From Isoetes taiwanensis (Eukaryota; Streptophyta; Lycopodiopsida; Isoetales; Isoetaceae): a stretch of DNA of 64,000 nucleotides. The notes under the pieces are model-generated. The model did no database searches, was not told the origin of the DNA, and saw only the letters and a list, made by a program, of their open reading frames with translations. Where the stretch lies: positions 1,116,001-1,180,000 of the forward strand of contig JAJEKV010000016.1 in NCBI GenBank assembly GCA_021234155.1. Reading direction: 5' to 3'. Position numbers and translations under genes: made by a program. Below, piece by piece: positions 1-11,891 of the stretch (its first letter is position 1; each line of letters starts with the position of its first letter).

Positions 1-1608
1 ATGGGTTATTGCTATATCTGTACTTGCTAAGTCATAAATCTGTAAGGAGTTTCAAAGTTTTGTACATCACCTATTTCTTGTGCATGTGCTAACAATATTA
101 CAGAATTCTACATCACTTGCCCGTTGTGCATATGAACAGCCTTTGGCTGACTGCTATATCTACATCAGAAGTTATACATTGATTCACATCACTTTGCCTG
201 TTGTGCATGGGATCTATAATACAAGAACCAATACCTCACTTGCTTGTTGTGCATGTGATACTCAAAACCAGCCTTTTAGCTGGCTGTTATGCACTATGGC
301 TTTCTAGCCATAGTTCTTTAGAGCTAAGAAAATCCCTAGTTCTTTAGAGCTAAGAAAATCTGGTAATGCCCAGGAATGCACTTCCGGATAAACACAAAAC
401 TGGATATAATTAAAAAAACATCGTCATCTCCATGCTATCAACTATGCTTCATTAACTTTTGAACCCTTCTGGCGTTGGAATACTTTTGCATAGTGCTAGA
501 TGAAGAAAAAGAGCACTATGTGTCTTGTTGAACATCAAGATACCATACAGTCAAATCTTAGGGGCAGTAAAGCTACTATGCCAACTATGTGGGGCCACCA
601 TTCTAATGGGAAGCCACTGCATTTCCACCAGCCTTCTGCTTGCTTAAGCTCACATACAAACCAAGTCATCGGTTTCTTATATAAACCAAGGTAGAAGCAA
701 AAAGGTAAATGTTCATGAAGGGAAAGATATTCATAAAGGGCTATCAGACATCAGTGACATAAACTTCATGCAAGATAAAAAAAATTGTCAGTGTTTCCTA
801 TGCATCATTATCTTGAAGAAACTGTGTCGTATGCACATTCCATTGTGAATACTTGTCACGAGACAAAATTTCAAATCCAGAACTAGCTTTCAGCTTTTCA
901 TAGCGTCAGTTTTCTCTGAAATTTTCACAAACCCCTCCTTGGAAAACTGCCCAAGATTTGCTTAAAAAATAGAGCTAAGCCAAGATCCAAAGTTTGGAGA
1001 TCAAAGATTTTCAAAAATAGATTGAAAATGACAAGCCTTAGCTGGAATCATAAAGATCTTGTCTTTAAGAACCCTTCAGAGAATGTTCTTGGAAGAAAAC
1101 AACAAAAATACTGTTTAAATCGAGCAAAATTCTCCTGAAAACCTTGAAGAAGTTAAAGTTGAAGAGTTCTCCCGAAACTTGGCATGGGCATCTACGATTG
1201 CATTCCAAGTATACTTACTTGGTTTCATAATCTTGCAAGATACTTATTGGCTTCAACCAAGCTTTCACAGGCAGAAAAAAGGCAACGAAAATCATGCCAT
1301 CTTGTTATATAACAACAATTCAATCACATTATAGATAAACGTTTGAGAACTTGCAAATTTTATGTGATACTGCTGCAGTGCAACACAGTCGTATGGTGTG
1401 CAACAGTGCAACAATGCATTTTCAAACATATTGAAAATACAAAGGATGAACACCATAAGAAGCTTCTTATTGGTCTCTGCAAGATGGCTTTGGAGACATG
1501 TAGATGTCCTTAATACAGAGAGGCGAATTTGGAGCTAATATACCTATGCATGCCTGTCCTTGGCATTATACAGTTTATATGGGAAGGAAAAAATAAGCTA
1601 TGACCAAG
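1..1608. other. No recognisable gene; AT-rich intergenic DNA
   Basis: I see no convincing coding region here. The first 300 bases hold a loose direct repeat built on a 'catcacttgcc-gttgtgcat' theme (near 110, 190 and 235), and the words 'agttctttagagctaagaaaatc' are doubled near 315-360. The rest is anonymous AT-rich sequence downstream of the trihelix gene that follows on the minus strand, so part of it may be that gene's 3' untranslated region. Confidence 0.5.
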
Positions 1609-2555
1609 CTAAAGACTAATGTCATCAAATGAAATACGATTGTCACCTCTCATTGAGAAGGTACGCCCAATCTTCCGCCATGCTGTTGCAATGGTCCTAA
1701 AGTTCTTGTTGAATTCCCTTTGTTGTTGCAGCTTTTCCTGCTCAATCTCCAACATTGCTTCAACCTGTTCCTTTCGCTCTTCTTTTGTTTTTGTCAAAGC
1801 TTCTATCAAGTTGGTGTTTGCTTCTAATATAGTGGCAACCATTGTATTTCCAACAGTTTTCCTCCTCCTTCCAGATGAGCCTGCCTCTCCGTTGCCTTGT
1901 GGATGATGCTCAATTGTTTGGTCAATATGCAATGGCTTCTTCACACTTGTATCAACCAGATTAGGTGGATTCACATTCGGCCTTGATGACTGAAATGAGT
2001 CCATGGCATCAAATATGACATGGTGCAAATTTGGGAGCTTACGTTGCTTTCTTTCATCACTTGAAAGAGAAAAGAAATCAGGATTTCCCGTGTGCTTCTG
2101 AAAATCTTTTACTGTTTTGTAATCTCCAATCAGGTTTTCCCACTTGTTTCTACAACCTTCTCCATCCCTATCGTTGTAGCCATGTTGTTGCATCTCATCA
2201 GCTTTTTTCTTCCACTTTATATTAGCATACTCCATCTTCTCCCTCGAATGTTTCTGCTCATACATCAGCCACTCCCTCTTCTTCAACTCAACAAGCAACA
2301 ATGCTTCATCGAGTTGCCAATTTCTACATCTCTTTCTCTTTCCACTTACACTTGGAGATGGACCGGTCATATCAACCTCAATTTCTTGCAATTCTTGCTC
2401 TTCTTCATCAACCTTTTGCTGTGATTGCACCAGCAAATAAGGCAATGAATCTATATTATGCATGCATGTATTAAATAAAATAAAAACAAAGAAAGTACCT
2501 GTGCATGTATGGCAAATTGCTCGTGCTCTGAAGATTCCGAATCAAGATTTACAAC
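1609..2555 (-). CDS. Trihelix / Myb-SANT-like DNA-binding protein, 5' end not found
   Basis: The last exon (1609-2418) encodes an acidic lead-in, a basic GKRKRCRNW segment and then a trihelix-type domain: W-x-DEALLLVELKKRE, later KWKKKADEM, and GCRNKWENLIGDYK, the usual third-helix signature. The C-terminal part is rich in Lys, Gln and Glu (EERKEQVEAMLEIEQEKLQQQ), a likely coiled coil. It ends at a stop at 1609-1611. An upstream exon can be placed at 2499-2555 (19 codons, acidic), joined through an 80-bp GT-AG intron (2419-2498) in phase 0. This avoids using the Met at 2463, which sits in the intron. Trihelix proteins bind GT-type promoter elements in the nucleus. Similar SANT-like proteins are also encoded by PIF/Harbinger transposons, so a transposon origin is possible. 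Further 5' exons were not located. Confidence 0.7.
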
Positions 2556-3561
2556 CTGCAATAGGAGTGATAATGCAAAACAATCAATGCAAAACAATCA
2601 ATGCAATCATACTAAGCCCTGAGCTGTCTCCATTAGAGCCTAGTACAAAAGTAATGCACCTCAGTTCTTTTAAATCTACAACAGACCATTGACATTATTA
2701 AATTTAACATCTTCTAATGCATCAAGCTGTATGTACCAGACAGTAAAATCATCCATACATTCTATATGTTTTGAGATTATAAACTTAACATCTTCCAATG
2801 CACCAAACGGTGTGTACCAGATTGAGCTAAAAAGTCCATACATTCCATATATTGTGCCAAAGAGCTTGATAAAATCAGAATTTTGCATTGTGGTAATGAG
2901 TCACAATGAGACTGATTAGAAACTTCCTTTACTTGCTAAATTTGGATAATGCCTCGCTTGCTTAAGTTTGTTTTATAGCTAAAAACCTAAACCGTGATCA
3001 TACCAGGATCATACAAAAATGTAGTATTGAAATGCACCTCTTTATCTGCGGCATTGTTGAAACACACTCCCTTATTTGCAAATTTGTTTCGGAGCCTTCC
3101 AGAGCAGCCACGACTGCCATTGTTAGAAGGAATGTGGCTTCCTCCCTTCGCCATTGTCAGACCTTCGGAGTTAGTAAGTAGACGGCTTTCTCATTTGGCA
3201 CGGTTACGTTAAGGCACGTTAAGGCTTAACCAAAATTAAATAAATTAAATGGACCTCCATAAGGTCACTTTAATTTTACATTGTTTTGGTTAAGAAAAAA
3301 AAAAATCCGTTAAAATTTTAACTTAACTATTGCTAGTATGAAAGTCCTTTTTTTTAAGTTAATTATAACTAAAACTTAACTGAAAGCTAACTGAACTAGA
3401 ATATCTTAAGGGTCAGTGGGAAATCAACAATCAGTTATATGCCCTATTTAACCTAACTTAATGGCGAGTGGGAAATGGCACATAGATTCATATACAGATA
3501 TGACTTTGGGTGGCATGCATGACCCCAATTTACAGCATTCTTCTCTGCGCTTTCCCACCTT
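2556..3561. other. Intergenic, with a short direct repeat
   Basis: No gene is supported. Around 2695-2830 a ~75-base segment is repeated ('aacatcttc-aatgca-caa ... gtgtaccaga'), giving two diverged tandem copies. From about 3210 to 3480 the sequence is very AT-rich with 'taacttaac' words and no coding signal. Confidence 0.4.
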
Positions 3562-4688
3562 CTAGTCGTCTATCATAAAATGGAAGAAATTTAAGTCAGT
3601 CTCAAACTCTAATTGCCGCCGAACATCGAATAGAGACCACTCGCTCTCCGCTCTCAGACTTTTGAACAGCTGATTATCCTTATGAATGTTCAAGTCTATG
3701 ACAACGGAATGAGTGCCATCATTGTCATCTTGTTCTACAGGAATCCAGACGTACTTTCTTCCTTCACGGACATTTCGCCATCTCCTATACTTAAAAGTGA
3801 CATACAGCGTTTGCTTCCGAATGCAATATCTGAACCGAACTGTGTCTCGACTTATCCTGCATTAAACAGATTCAGCTCCATCGTGAAGTCGAGCACTCCA
3901 ACCTTTAAGAAATAGACTATCTAAAAAACTATCCACCGACTGTTGAACTGTAAACATCTTCAAGGTCTTCTTAACAATGTCGGCGCTCTTGAATAAGGCA
4001 ATGAACAGATCAATTCCTAAATTTATCTTCACATGCCCGCAGACTCCTCCCTTCTCCTTCAATGCCGTGAACATTTCCTGCGACAACTTACTCCGTGCTA
4101 ATAAGATAGAAGTGGCATCCATAGGCCTGCAGTATAAATCGGACAGGCTGGGCAATGGAAGCTCAATTAGCTTGGATCTTCGTGGAGAGTATTCATACCT
4201 CCAGAACCATATACCCCTTTCTCTGAGCTGCACTGGTGTGCTACCTTCGAACAACAAGGAGTCCATATCTTGGTGAAAGCAATGGAATACACTACTTATC
4301 GAGTGTGAAGAGACTGTGTTCTCCACATCAGATATACACAAACCTGAGAGAATAGGAATGAAATGGATAAGTAATTGAACTAATTTAAATATGGATTGCA
4401 TAGAAGTATACACTCGCAATTTGCTTCTAACCGTGGGAAAGTTCGTCGCTTGCTTATTTTTTCTTTTGCCATATCTGTTGGAGTGTATACATGCCTTACT
4501 TGTACAAATATCTCTTTGCCTGATCGAAAACCGACCACCAAAGCCTTCCAATGTGCAGAAACATCATTTCTCCTGCATCTTTTGACTCGCCATTCACCTC
4601 GCATTGCAGGTTGGAGTGTAACAAAGCTCCCGATCGACACCACGAAGCTTTCAAAGTAATTTCCGACTGTGATAGAGCTTATAGCCAT
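3562..4688 (-). CDS. Probable BAH-domain protein (possibly decayed)
   Basis: Exon 1 starts at the ATG at 4688 (MAISSITVGNYFESF) and runs to 4412. It reads GSFVTLQP... HWKALVVGF ... VQVRHVYTPTDM. A 68-bp GT-AG intron (4344-4411) joins it in phase to LCISDVENTVSSHSISSVFHCF. The order 'set-value strand, W-x-A-L-V-V-G, VRHVYTP, SD-E, HSI' resembles a bromo-adjacent homology (BAH) domain, a chromatin-reader fold. I assign it from this pattern only. The same frame continues to a stop at 3562-3564, ending with a region that contains DTVRFRYC, VWIPVEQDD and FDVRRQLEF. One TAA (about 3862-3864) interrupts this frame and I could not splice it out cleanly, so the gene may be broken. It lies about 1 kb upstream of the trihelix gene, on the same strand. 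Confidence 0.45.
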
Positions 4689-5090
4689 CTAATCACAGAA
4701 TTCAAATCAGAATGTGGAGCGGAATCGAAATACTAGGAGAGGCTCCGCGATTTTACCTTGATCGAAGTTTTTCTGTGGTGGAAACTCACTTTGGCGCAGG
4801 TCGAAGCGCGGGCAATCGATCTTCGCGCAAACTCTGTTGAGGAAAACACCTGAGCGGGAATTGAGGGCGGGAGCTAACGGTCATAATTGCCGCGTGTGTA
4901 ATCTGACACCCGAAGCTAGAGGCACGGATATTACCGAAGCTACCGGCAGTTGATACCTGGAATGGCGAAACCAAGGCTCGGTAAAAAAAACTCTGTACAA
5001 GCTCGGCTCCCCATTGGCCGCTAGCTTTTTGATGTGGCATCGAGTAAGGGCCCTTATTTGACCTCAAAAAAACTCTAATGTCTGTTATGA
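4689..5090. other. Possible 5' region of the BAH-like gene
   Basis: This stretch lies upstream of the minus-strand ATG at 4688. It is more GC-rich than its surroundings but I find no clear TATA box or exon. It probably holds the promoter or leader of that gene. Confidence 0.25.
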
Positions 5091-5130
5091 AAGACTACTA
5101 ACTGAAAATCAGTTTTCTCATTTCAGAGAC

Positions 5131-5543
5131 ATGTTCTATCATCATAAAGCCTTGCAGGATGCTCACGGGGAGGCCCTCATTCTCTTCTCTGAAACGGCTC
5201 CCCTCTGGTTTCTTGCCTTTCCGCCCGAGTGGAATGAGATTGGTTGGCAGTTGGATTCGGTGGCGACGGATTTGGTGATCATTGATGAAGAGGACGCCGA
5301 TTCGGATTTAGATTTTCTTGTTCAGGATTCTTGACTCTGATCTGGCTACATCTGATATGGTCCGCTGTAAAGGGGACCCCTATCCCAATGTTTTTGATAA
5401 TCCTCTGATCTCGGCTTCTAGTTATACAATGTCTATGTGTGCAAAATGCACCAATTTTGTGAACCTCAATGGTTCTCTGCTTTTCTGATGTAACTTTCTC
5501 ATGAGTAATATAAATCTTCCTTTCCTCCAAAAAAAAAAAAAAG
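5131..5543 (+). pseudogene. Retroposed 3' transcript end with poly(A)
   Basis: A 67-codon frame starts at 5131 and ends with an acidic tail (IIDEEDADSDLDFLVQDS, stop at 5332). It is followed by about 190 bases that look like a 3' untranslated region and then a 14-A run (5529-5542) that is not matched by T-runs on the other side. The arrangement (coding tail, UTR, encoded poly(A)) is typical of a 5'-truncated retrocopy or LINE 3' end. I do not recognise the protein, and I did not find flanking target duplications. Confidence 0.4.
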
Positions 5544-6400
5544 GGAAGTGTTTCGACGAGCATAGTGTATCATCCTCAAATGGACACTACAAAGGCATGC
5601 TGCTTATGTGTCAAAAAATTCATCAGGACATCTTCAGTGTCATGGGACATCTCCAATGTTATGTCCCTGCATCCAAGATGTGAAGGGAGGCCTAATAGTG
5701 TGGCCTAGAACTTCTGTGGGCTGCAAGATTGACAGGGCCTCTGGAGCTGCAGATCTACTGGGCAGTGTTCATTTTTGTGGTCTGATGGATGGCTATTTGG
5801 CAGTACCTTATTGTCCCATAACACTATGTTGTGCACACATTGCACTTGTCGATGTCATCCTCTCCCTTTCCCAGTAAGGGGAAATCAGGCTATGGACTGC
5901 TATAGTACTATACATTCCGTGAATAGTGAAATGGATATTTGACTTGTGGATCTTTAAGGAAGTTGAGCATTTTCAGCTGCGGCCTATGCTAGTAGTAGTA
6001 GGGCATTCTTTGAGCAGTTGGACCGCGGACCGCCCCTAGTGGGAAGGCCGGCATGATCTTCTGCAGTATTTGAAGATGGAGCATTGAGTCCTTTAGTCAT
6101 AATTGGAACAAGGACATGATCTTCTCTAGTACAATGCTGCAGGATGGATTCTAGGCCAAGTTGATGCACGGAAGGATAATTGCCTCATGTGCCTCTCAAT
6201 TGCTTGCATCTTGCGGGGGTGAGCTTCAAATGGCTGCAGCTGCAGTTCACACATTGATTCAATCATTGTTCAGATTGGAAGGTTTATATCAGGCTTTTAG
6301 ACTCTGATTTTGAAATGTGGGTGATACTTCTTCCTATTTGGTGACCATTATGTAAATTGTGCTATTTGGTCTATTGTGGAGCCTTTAAACAGGCACAGTA
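5544..6400. other. No recognisable gene
   Basis: Anonymous sequence between two retroposon ends. Short open frames exist, but none has domain-like composition. Confidence 0.4.
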
Positions 6401-6927
6401 ATGACAACCATTTCGGGTGCATCTAGGCGCCGCCTCAGCATCTAGGCGCCTGGGCGCCACCTCAGAATCTTGGTGCTTGGGCGCCAGCCTTTGAAGCAGT
6501 AGCAGAGGCTCCAACGCCAGTTCAAGGCCGATTCGGTTTCCAGGGGCTCGTTTCTTGCAGGTCGATCCAACTTTCCCAGCATCTAGGCATCAAGGCAGGT
6601 CGTTTTCGCTTGGGATCTAGTTCACCCCAGTTTTTTCTCCAGTAGTTCGATCCAACTTTCCCAGCACTCAGATTCAAGGCTTCAGGCTCCAGTTCGGCCA
6701 GCACAATTGAACTTGCTTCTGCAGCCCAGGTCTGGTTTTGTCACCTGTCTCTGCAGCCTCCTATCGAAGGCCCAGGTCTGCTTTGATTATGTTTGATTGA
6801 TTTCACTGCCCAGCTATATCGCTCTCTATTCCCCTATCTGTTTCTACTTGCCTTGGCCTGTTCCTATTTTCGTCCAGTTATTTCAAATTCGTTACCCAGT
6901 TCAGGTCATGTCTACTATAGCGTCAAA

Positions 6928-7811
6928 ATGACCCATAAGGTCAAGCGCATCCCCAGGGAGACCCGCAAAGCAAAGAATCTCATTAGGGTATCCATGCCAT
7001 TCTCTGATAAGCCTTATGACCCCACAATTGAGCCCTACCTTCAGGCAGCCCCTTTTTTTGGGGCCCAGTGTCCTATCCTCATGCAATCAGCTTCTACTGC
7101 ATCTTCAGTTGCAGCCTTGGACAGAATTGCTGCTCGGATCCATTGCATGTCCCCAGAACTGTTGGTAAGGCTCCGCACGGTCCAATCTACCTTCACTCTT
7201 ATGGAGACATCTGCTTAGTTACCTTTAGATAGCTGGGTACAGCTTTTAGAGATACTACTGCAGTCGGTAGGGCACAGCTCAGTGAAGCACAACAATGTTC
7301 CATCAGCGTCTGTACATGTGCATGCTATGCCCCAAGAAGATAAAACGGTATCTAGGTCCACACAGCCGCCGCCGGAGGATTGTTTGCCCACTGCGCCAGC
7401 AGAGGTCCCGCATTCAGAGCCTGGTCAAGCTGCAGAGCATACATCTGCCCGAGTGACACTCTTGCTACAGCTGAGGTGGACCGGTTTTTCACTGAAGTGA
7501 TGCACATACAGGCAGAGGGCATCGTTTCAGCACATCGAGTTGGAGCAGCACGACCCGATCACCTCCGACACCTGCTAGTTCATTTTCGAGATGCCTTATC
7601 TAGACTGCACATCCTACGACATGGCAATCACTTGAAAGGAACCGCCTTCTTCATCCAGGAAGACCTCACCCTCGCACAGCTCTGCAGACGAAAGAAAGAA
7701 TTTTGTCGGGTCCGTAAGGCTCGCCTACAACGGAAGTGGGCCGTATACAGAGGGGGCCAGGCTATCATCCGGGATCGCTGGCCACTTGATCCGTGGGCAA
7801 TTTTTGTATAG
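6928..7811 (+). pseudogene. LINE ORF1-like protein, broken
   Basis: One frame runs from the ATG at 6928 (MTHKVKRIPRETRKAKNLIRV) to a TAG at 7216-7218, and stays open again to 7500. The conserved C-terminal part then continues in the next frame to a stop at 7809-7811. This C-terminal part reads FRDALSRLHIL...HLKGTAFFIQEDLT...RRKKEF...RLQRKWAVYRGGQAIIRD. The 'KG-IFI-EDLT ... RRK ... A-YR-G' pattern is what I know from the C-terminal domain of plant L1-type ORF1 nucleic-acid-binding proteins. One stop and at least one frameshift (around 7440-7490) show decay. Confidence 0.6.
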
Positions 7812-8055
7812 CCCTGTGCTTTGCGGTTCCGTTTTGGTTTCGGTTTTGGTTTGGCTTTTACCTTCTCCTTTTATTGTCTATATTGTTATTTGACATGGGG
7901 CATAGCCCCCGAGTTCTACTTGGGCTTATGCCCGCTGGTTTTGTTCTCAGTCTTGTGATTTGTTAGGGGGCTCAGTCCCCGAGTTCTGTTGGGGCTCATG
8001 CCCTCTTTTTATGTTCTGGTCCCATAACCCGATTGGGTTCCCGCGGACGTTAAAA

Positions 8056-8272
8056 ACTCTCTATCTCTATCTCTATCTCTATCTCTATCTCTATCTCTAT
8101 CTCTATCTCTATCTCTATCTCTATCTCTATCTCTATCTCTATCTCTATCTCTATCTCTATCTCTATCTCTATCTCTATCTCTATCTCTATCTCTATCTCT
8201 ATCTCTATCTCTATCTCTATCTCTATCTCTATCTCTATCTCTATCTCTATCTCTATCTCTATCTCTATCTCT
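8056..8272 (+). repeat. (CTCTAT)n microsatellite, ~36 units
   Basis: An almost perfect hexanucleotide run. It sits in the LINE-like 3' UTR, at the same place where the related copy at 63.3 kb has a short (CATTCT)n run. It therefore looks like a tail-proximal simple repeat that expanded inside the element. Confidence 0.95.
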
Positions 8273-8345
8273 TTAATAAGGTCATGTACCCTGCTTTATT
8301 ATTTAATAAAATCTAGATATCTTGACTTCCAAAAAAAAAAAAAAA

Positions 8346-9946
8346 CATTAGATATTTTTTTTGTGTAGTTTCTGACAATTTTTCTGGCGTATTTTCTGAC
8401 TAATGATGAATGCTTTTTATGATTATAATGACGACTATTTTGATAAGGCTTTTTCAATAAAAAACTTGATGCAAACTTTGACGTATATAAAGATGAAAAT
8501 TGTGAGGCAAATTCTGACATATCACCTTTGACGAAAAATATAACTTAAGATCTGATGAAATATTTGACGGTGACTGTGATAAAAATCTTGGCATACTTCT
8601 GAAGATTCGAGTCCAAAATGAACCCCATTTGATGTATATGACGTATTGATATATATGATTTATTGTGATGGTGGATACTACCCTTCGAGGTAGTCTTAGT
8701 GTTATTGTTGCTAGTGCTTATGTTTTTATATTGCTTCCACTGATGTAAGAGCCTATAAAAGATGGATTGGAATGACACTTTCGTGTCCTCGGCTCGTTTA
8801 TCTGGCCATCCTAGACGCGGGTTAGACGGAGGGCCCATGTGGTAGTTGTTATTGGATGGGGAGGTCCTTCGATATATATGAGGAGCTGTTGTATGTAGCG
8901 CAAGGAGTGTCACAATGGTATTAGAACAAGATCTTGGTTGAAGATCGGCCACTAGGCATGACCTTAGGATATGTAACTAATTGGCCTAGTGAAAGTTCAA
9001 AATTAGAATACCAATTTTGAGCTTCGAAAAGTGGGAGAAAACTTTTTTTACTATTAGGATCATAAAATAAAGTAAGTTATAAGCGAAGAGGTAGAAATAA
9101 TTGAGTCAATGAACCTTCTAGTAAATTTGGAGTAAAAACTACGCATGGACACTAAGATTCCGGTAAGAATAGATCGAAAAATCCCCTGAATTGGAGTTCC
9201 TAGCGGAATATGGCATAAATTCACGATAAGTAACCCACGAACCATTGGAAAATAAAAAAATAAAAAATCTGTGGGAGGGGGCACCATTAATATGAGTGGC
9301 CACGTCAAAAATTGTAAAAATGGCACAAACTTTGGATTCCACACCACACGTGTGGGCGATTTTGTCTCTTTTTACCTTCTCTCTAGCCTTCTCTAGAATT
9401 TTATGCTCTAACTTAATTCGTTTTCTGATTAGTAAGACATGGTGTGTATGATGTAGACAACGAGGAGAGTCAAAACCTCCAGACTAAGTTTGAATGTGCA
9501 GGCACTTGCTGGTGGGAAGCACATGCCCCCTATGAAGCGACCAACTAGCAGCTCGGATTCGTCAGATGAATCCTACTATTCTATATGGGACCAACCGCAT
9601 AACACTTTGGGAAGTCTTTTGGAGGAGTTGCCATCGACACAAATTTTGGACTTGGATCTTCAGAAATAACAATCTCTGTCAAATGTTTCATCAGATCTTA
9701 CGTCATATTTTTTAACAAAAGTGATGCGTAAGAATTTGCCCCACAATTTTCATCTTTATATACGTTAAAACTTGCATCAAGTTTTTCATCAGAAAAGAAA
9801 CTCATCAAAGTAATCATCATTATAATCGTAAAAAACATTCCTCACTAGTTAGAAAATACACCAGAAAAATCGTCAGAAAACTCACAAAAAATCTTAAAAA
9901 ATATTTGATGATTTTTCTGACGCATAACTAGCATGCTTCCGTAGTG
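8346..9946. mobile_element. CACTA-like DNA transposon with ~270-bp inverted arms, left tip lost
   Basis: The right end, read inwards on the minus strand, begins CACTACGGAAGCATGC, the classic start of CACTA (En/Spm) termini. The right arm (about 9652-9946) is an inverted, diverged copy of the left arm (8346-8608). Both are full of TCTGACG / TCAGAAAA words, like the subterminal repeats of this superfamily. The left arm lacks the outer ~45 bases, and the 15-A tail of the LINE derivative abuts the break. The right tip is inserted in a gypsy integrase reading frame. The ~1-kb interior carries no transposase but holds an LTR/PBS-like piece. It is non-autonomous. Confidence 0.6.
8609..9651 (+). mobile_element. 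Fragment of an LTR retrotransposon 5' end (PBS and possible gag start)
   Basis: At 8915-8932 there is TGGTATTAGAACAAGATC. It resembles the TGGTATCAGAGC initiator-Met-tRNA primer-binding site that follows plant 5' LTRs. The ~250 bases before it look like an LTR end (TATATATGAGG near 8873). About 500 bases downstream, an open stretch after 9455 (TTRRVKTSRLSL ... MKRPTSSSDSSDES) could be the start of gag. The fragment lies inside the CACTA-like arms. I assign it from the PBS-like motif only. Confidence 0.35.
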
Positions 9947-10740
9947 TCCGTTTGAGGATGATATGCTATATGCTCAACGAAAAACTTTATCTGATTCGTG
10001 CTGAAGAAGTCCTTCCAAAATACAATTATAAACTTTGGGTCCCCATCAGAGACTATGGCTCTAGGCATGTCATAGAGTCTAATGATATCTTTTGTGAATC
10101 ATAAGTGGTATCTAGGGCGTGTTTATGGTTCTACACGACAAAAATTATGTTATTTCAGATAACGTGTCCACCACCACCATTAAGGGATCCAAGTCACCTA
10201 GAATTTATGGTCGTTTCGTCTTCTGTCACAATTGACACTGCCTGATATAGTTGGCTATGCACTCCTTCATTCCCGCAAGTAGCTACTTCAAATCTTAAAG
10301 TAGATTTTCGTAAACCCTACATGACTTGCAATTTGGCTACTATATATGTCATGAAGAATGTGCTTTCTCACTCCAGATGCTTTAGGCACACAAAGCATAT
10401 TTTTTAAATATAAAAGTTTACCTTCCTTTTTCTAATTCTAAAAGGTGCCTCTCTCCTTAAAGACTAGTCCAAGCATGTTGAAACTCTTTGCTCAATGCTA
10501 ATACTTCCTCAATCTTTTTCCCAAATTCACTTGCAAATGCCGAGACTGCATTGCAATGAACTCGAGTTGCAAGCGGGTGACAGGATAGTGTGTCAACACC
10601 ATGTTTAGGTTATCTGGCTCTTAGCTAATTTCAAAATCATATCCTTCAAGGAATTCTATCCATCGGCTTTGCCTCAAGTTGAGGTGTGGTTATTGAAAAT
10701 ATATTGGAGGTTTTGGTGGTCAGACTATGTGATGTTTCCA
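9947..10740 (-). pseudogene. Gypsy retrotransposon pol remnant (RNase H to integrase)
   Basis: Reading the minus strand from 10740 I see SDHQNLQYIF, then LRQSRWIEFLEGYDFEI, the RNase H C-terminus of Ty3/gypsy elements. A degenerate stretch follows, then integrase-core words LYDMPRAIVSDGDPKF, FWKDFF and AYHPQT. Several stops and at least one frame change occur, so it is dead. The reading stops exactly in the AYHPQTD box at 9947, where the CACTA-like tip begins. The CACTA element therefore jumped into this gypsy copy. Confidence 0.7.
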
Positions 10741-11317
10741 CAAAATATACGTTATAAATACCTATATTATAGGCCTATACAAGCCTACATTAGTAGCATT
10801 GTATACATTAGTATGGTTGGGAGGAGGGGGGCATGGTCAAGTTAATTATGTAACTTAGCCAGCCTATGGAAGGAAGCCATTTCCACGTGGCTTCATCCCA
10901 TAAGTGGCTGCCGCATGGATGCATCCCATTGGAGCCAAGTGGCATCTCATGCAAACCCTAACAAATAAAAAATGAAACCCTAGACCTAGAGCATTTTTTG
11001 GCTCCAGAATTTTCTGATCCCAGTTTGTGCTCACGGCTTCGTTTTAAAGGATGTCTTCTGCATTATAGTCTATTGCAGCAGCCCCAGGAGTGCACTTGCA
11101 TCAGGAGAAGGCGAATCCACTCTGTTTCACCCGCAAGTCGATGGAAACCTCGGGAGTAGGCGGCAGTTTGTCTTAGATTCTTAGTTAGCTCATCTGGAAG
11201 TTAGCATTCTAGATGAGATAACGTGTCATACTTCTAGTAGAGCCATTCTAGAACCTATAGTTCTCATTATGAACCCTAATCAATGACACAAACTCTAAGT
11301 TAGTTGCATGTGATTAG

Positions 11318-11318
<1 letters not shown>
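10741..11318. other. Possible LTR-like or anonymous sequence
   Basis: No coding signal. The stretch may belong to the same gypsy element, but I could not find a second copy in the window to prove an LTR. Confidence 0.25.
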
Positions 11319-11566
<248 letters not shown>

Positions 11567-11891
11567 CTCAAGTTATATTCATATATGAGGTTGGTTGATC
11601 TCATGTTTGCACCTCTTTTGTATTGGGAAAGGGGAGGGGGTAAGAGATCTAGAAGCCATCATTCGAATGATGCTCCTACTTTAGACCCACATTGTACACA
11701 ATGTATAGAAAAGATATCATTAAAGTACACTCACATGAAATGCCCATCAAAGGTGGGCAATTTCTTAGTGTTATTTTGCTTCAACACTTTTCTTGATGTT
11801 GAATGCCATAGTCTTGCTATGAATTATTGTTTATGAATATGTGTGCCTTGTCTCTATATCTATCTCTTGATCTTCCTCATCTCTAAGAGCT

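Larger units (their letters stand above)
6410..8345 (+). mobile_element. Short LINE derivative: ORF1-like only, no reverse transcriptase
   Basis: From left to right: a GC-rich leader with repeated 'ctaggcgcc/gggcgcca' words (6424-6490), a broken ORF1-like region (6928-7811), and a 3' UTR with two ~70-base repeats. Each repeat carries a small hairpin of the type GGGGCATAGCCCC or GGGGGCTCAGTCCCC. A (CTCTAT)n tract and a 15-A tail (8331-8345) follow. There is no room for ORF2, so it would need enzymes from a full LINE. The 3' UTR segment just before the microsatellite (8017-8055) matches the same place in the LINE at the right end of the window (63.3 kb, other strand), which suggests one family. 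The left boundary is a guess. Confidence 0.6.

Noticed and set aside
7960-8316. Repetitive Leu-Tyr protein frame
   Set aside because: It is the (CTCTAT)n tract read as protein.
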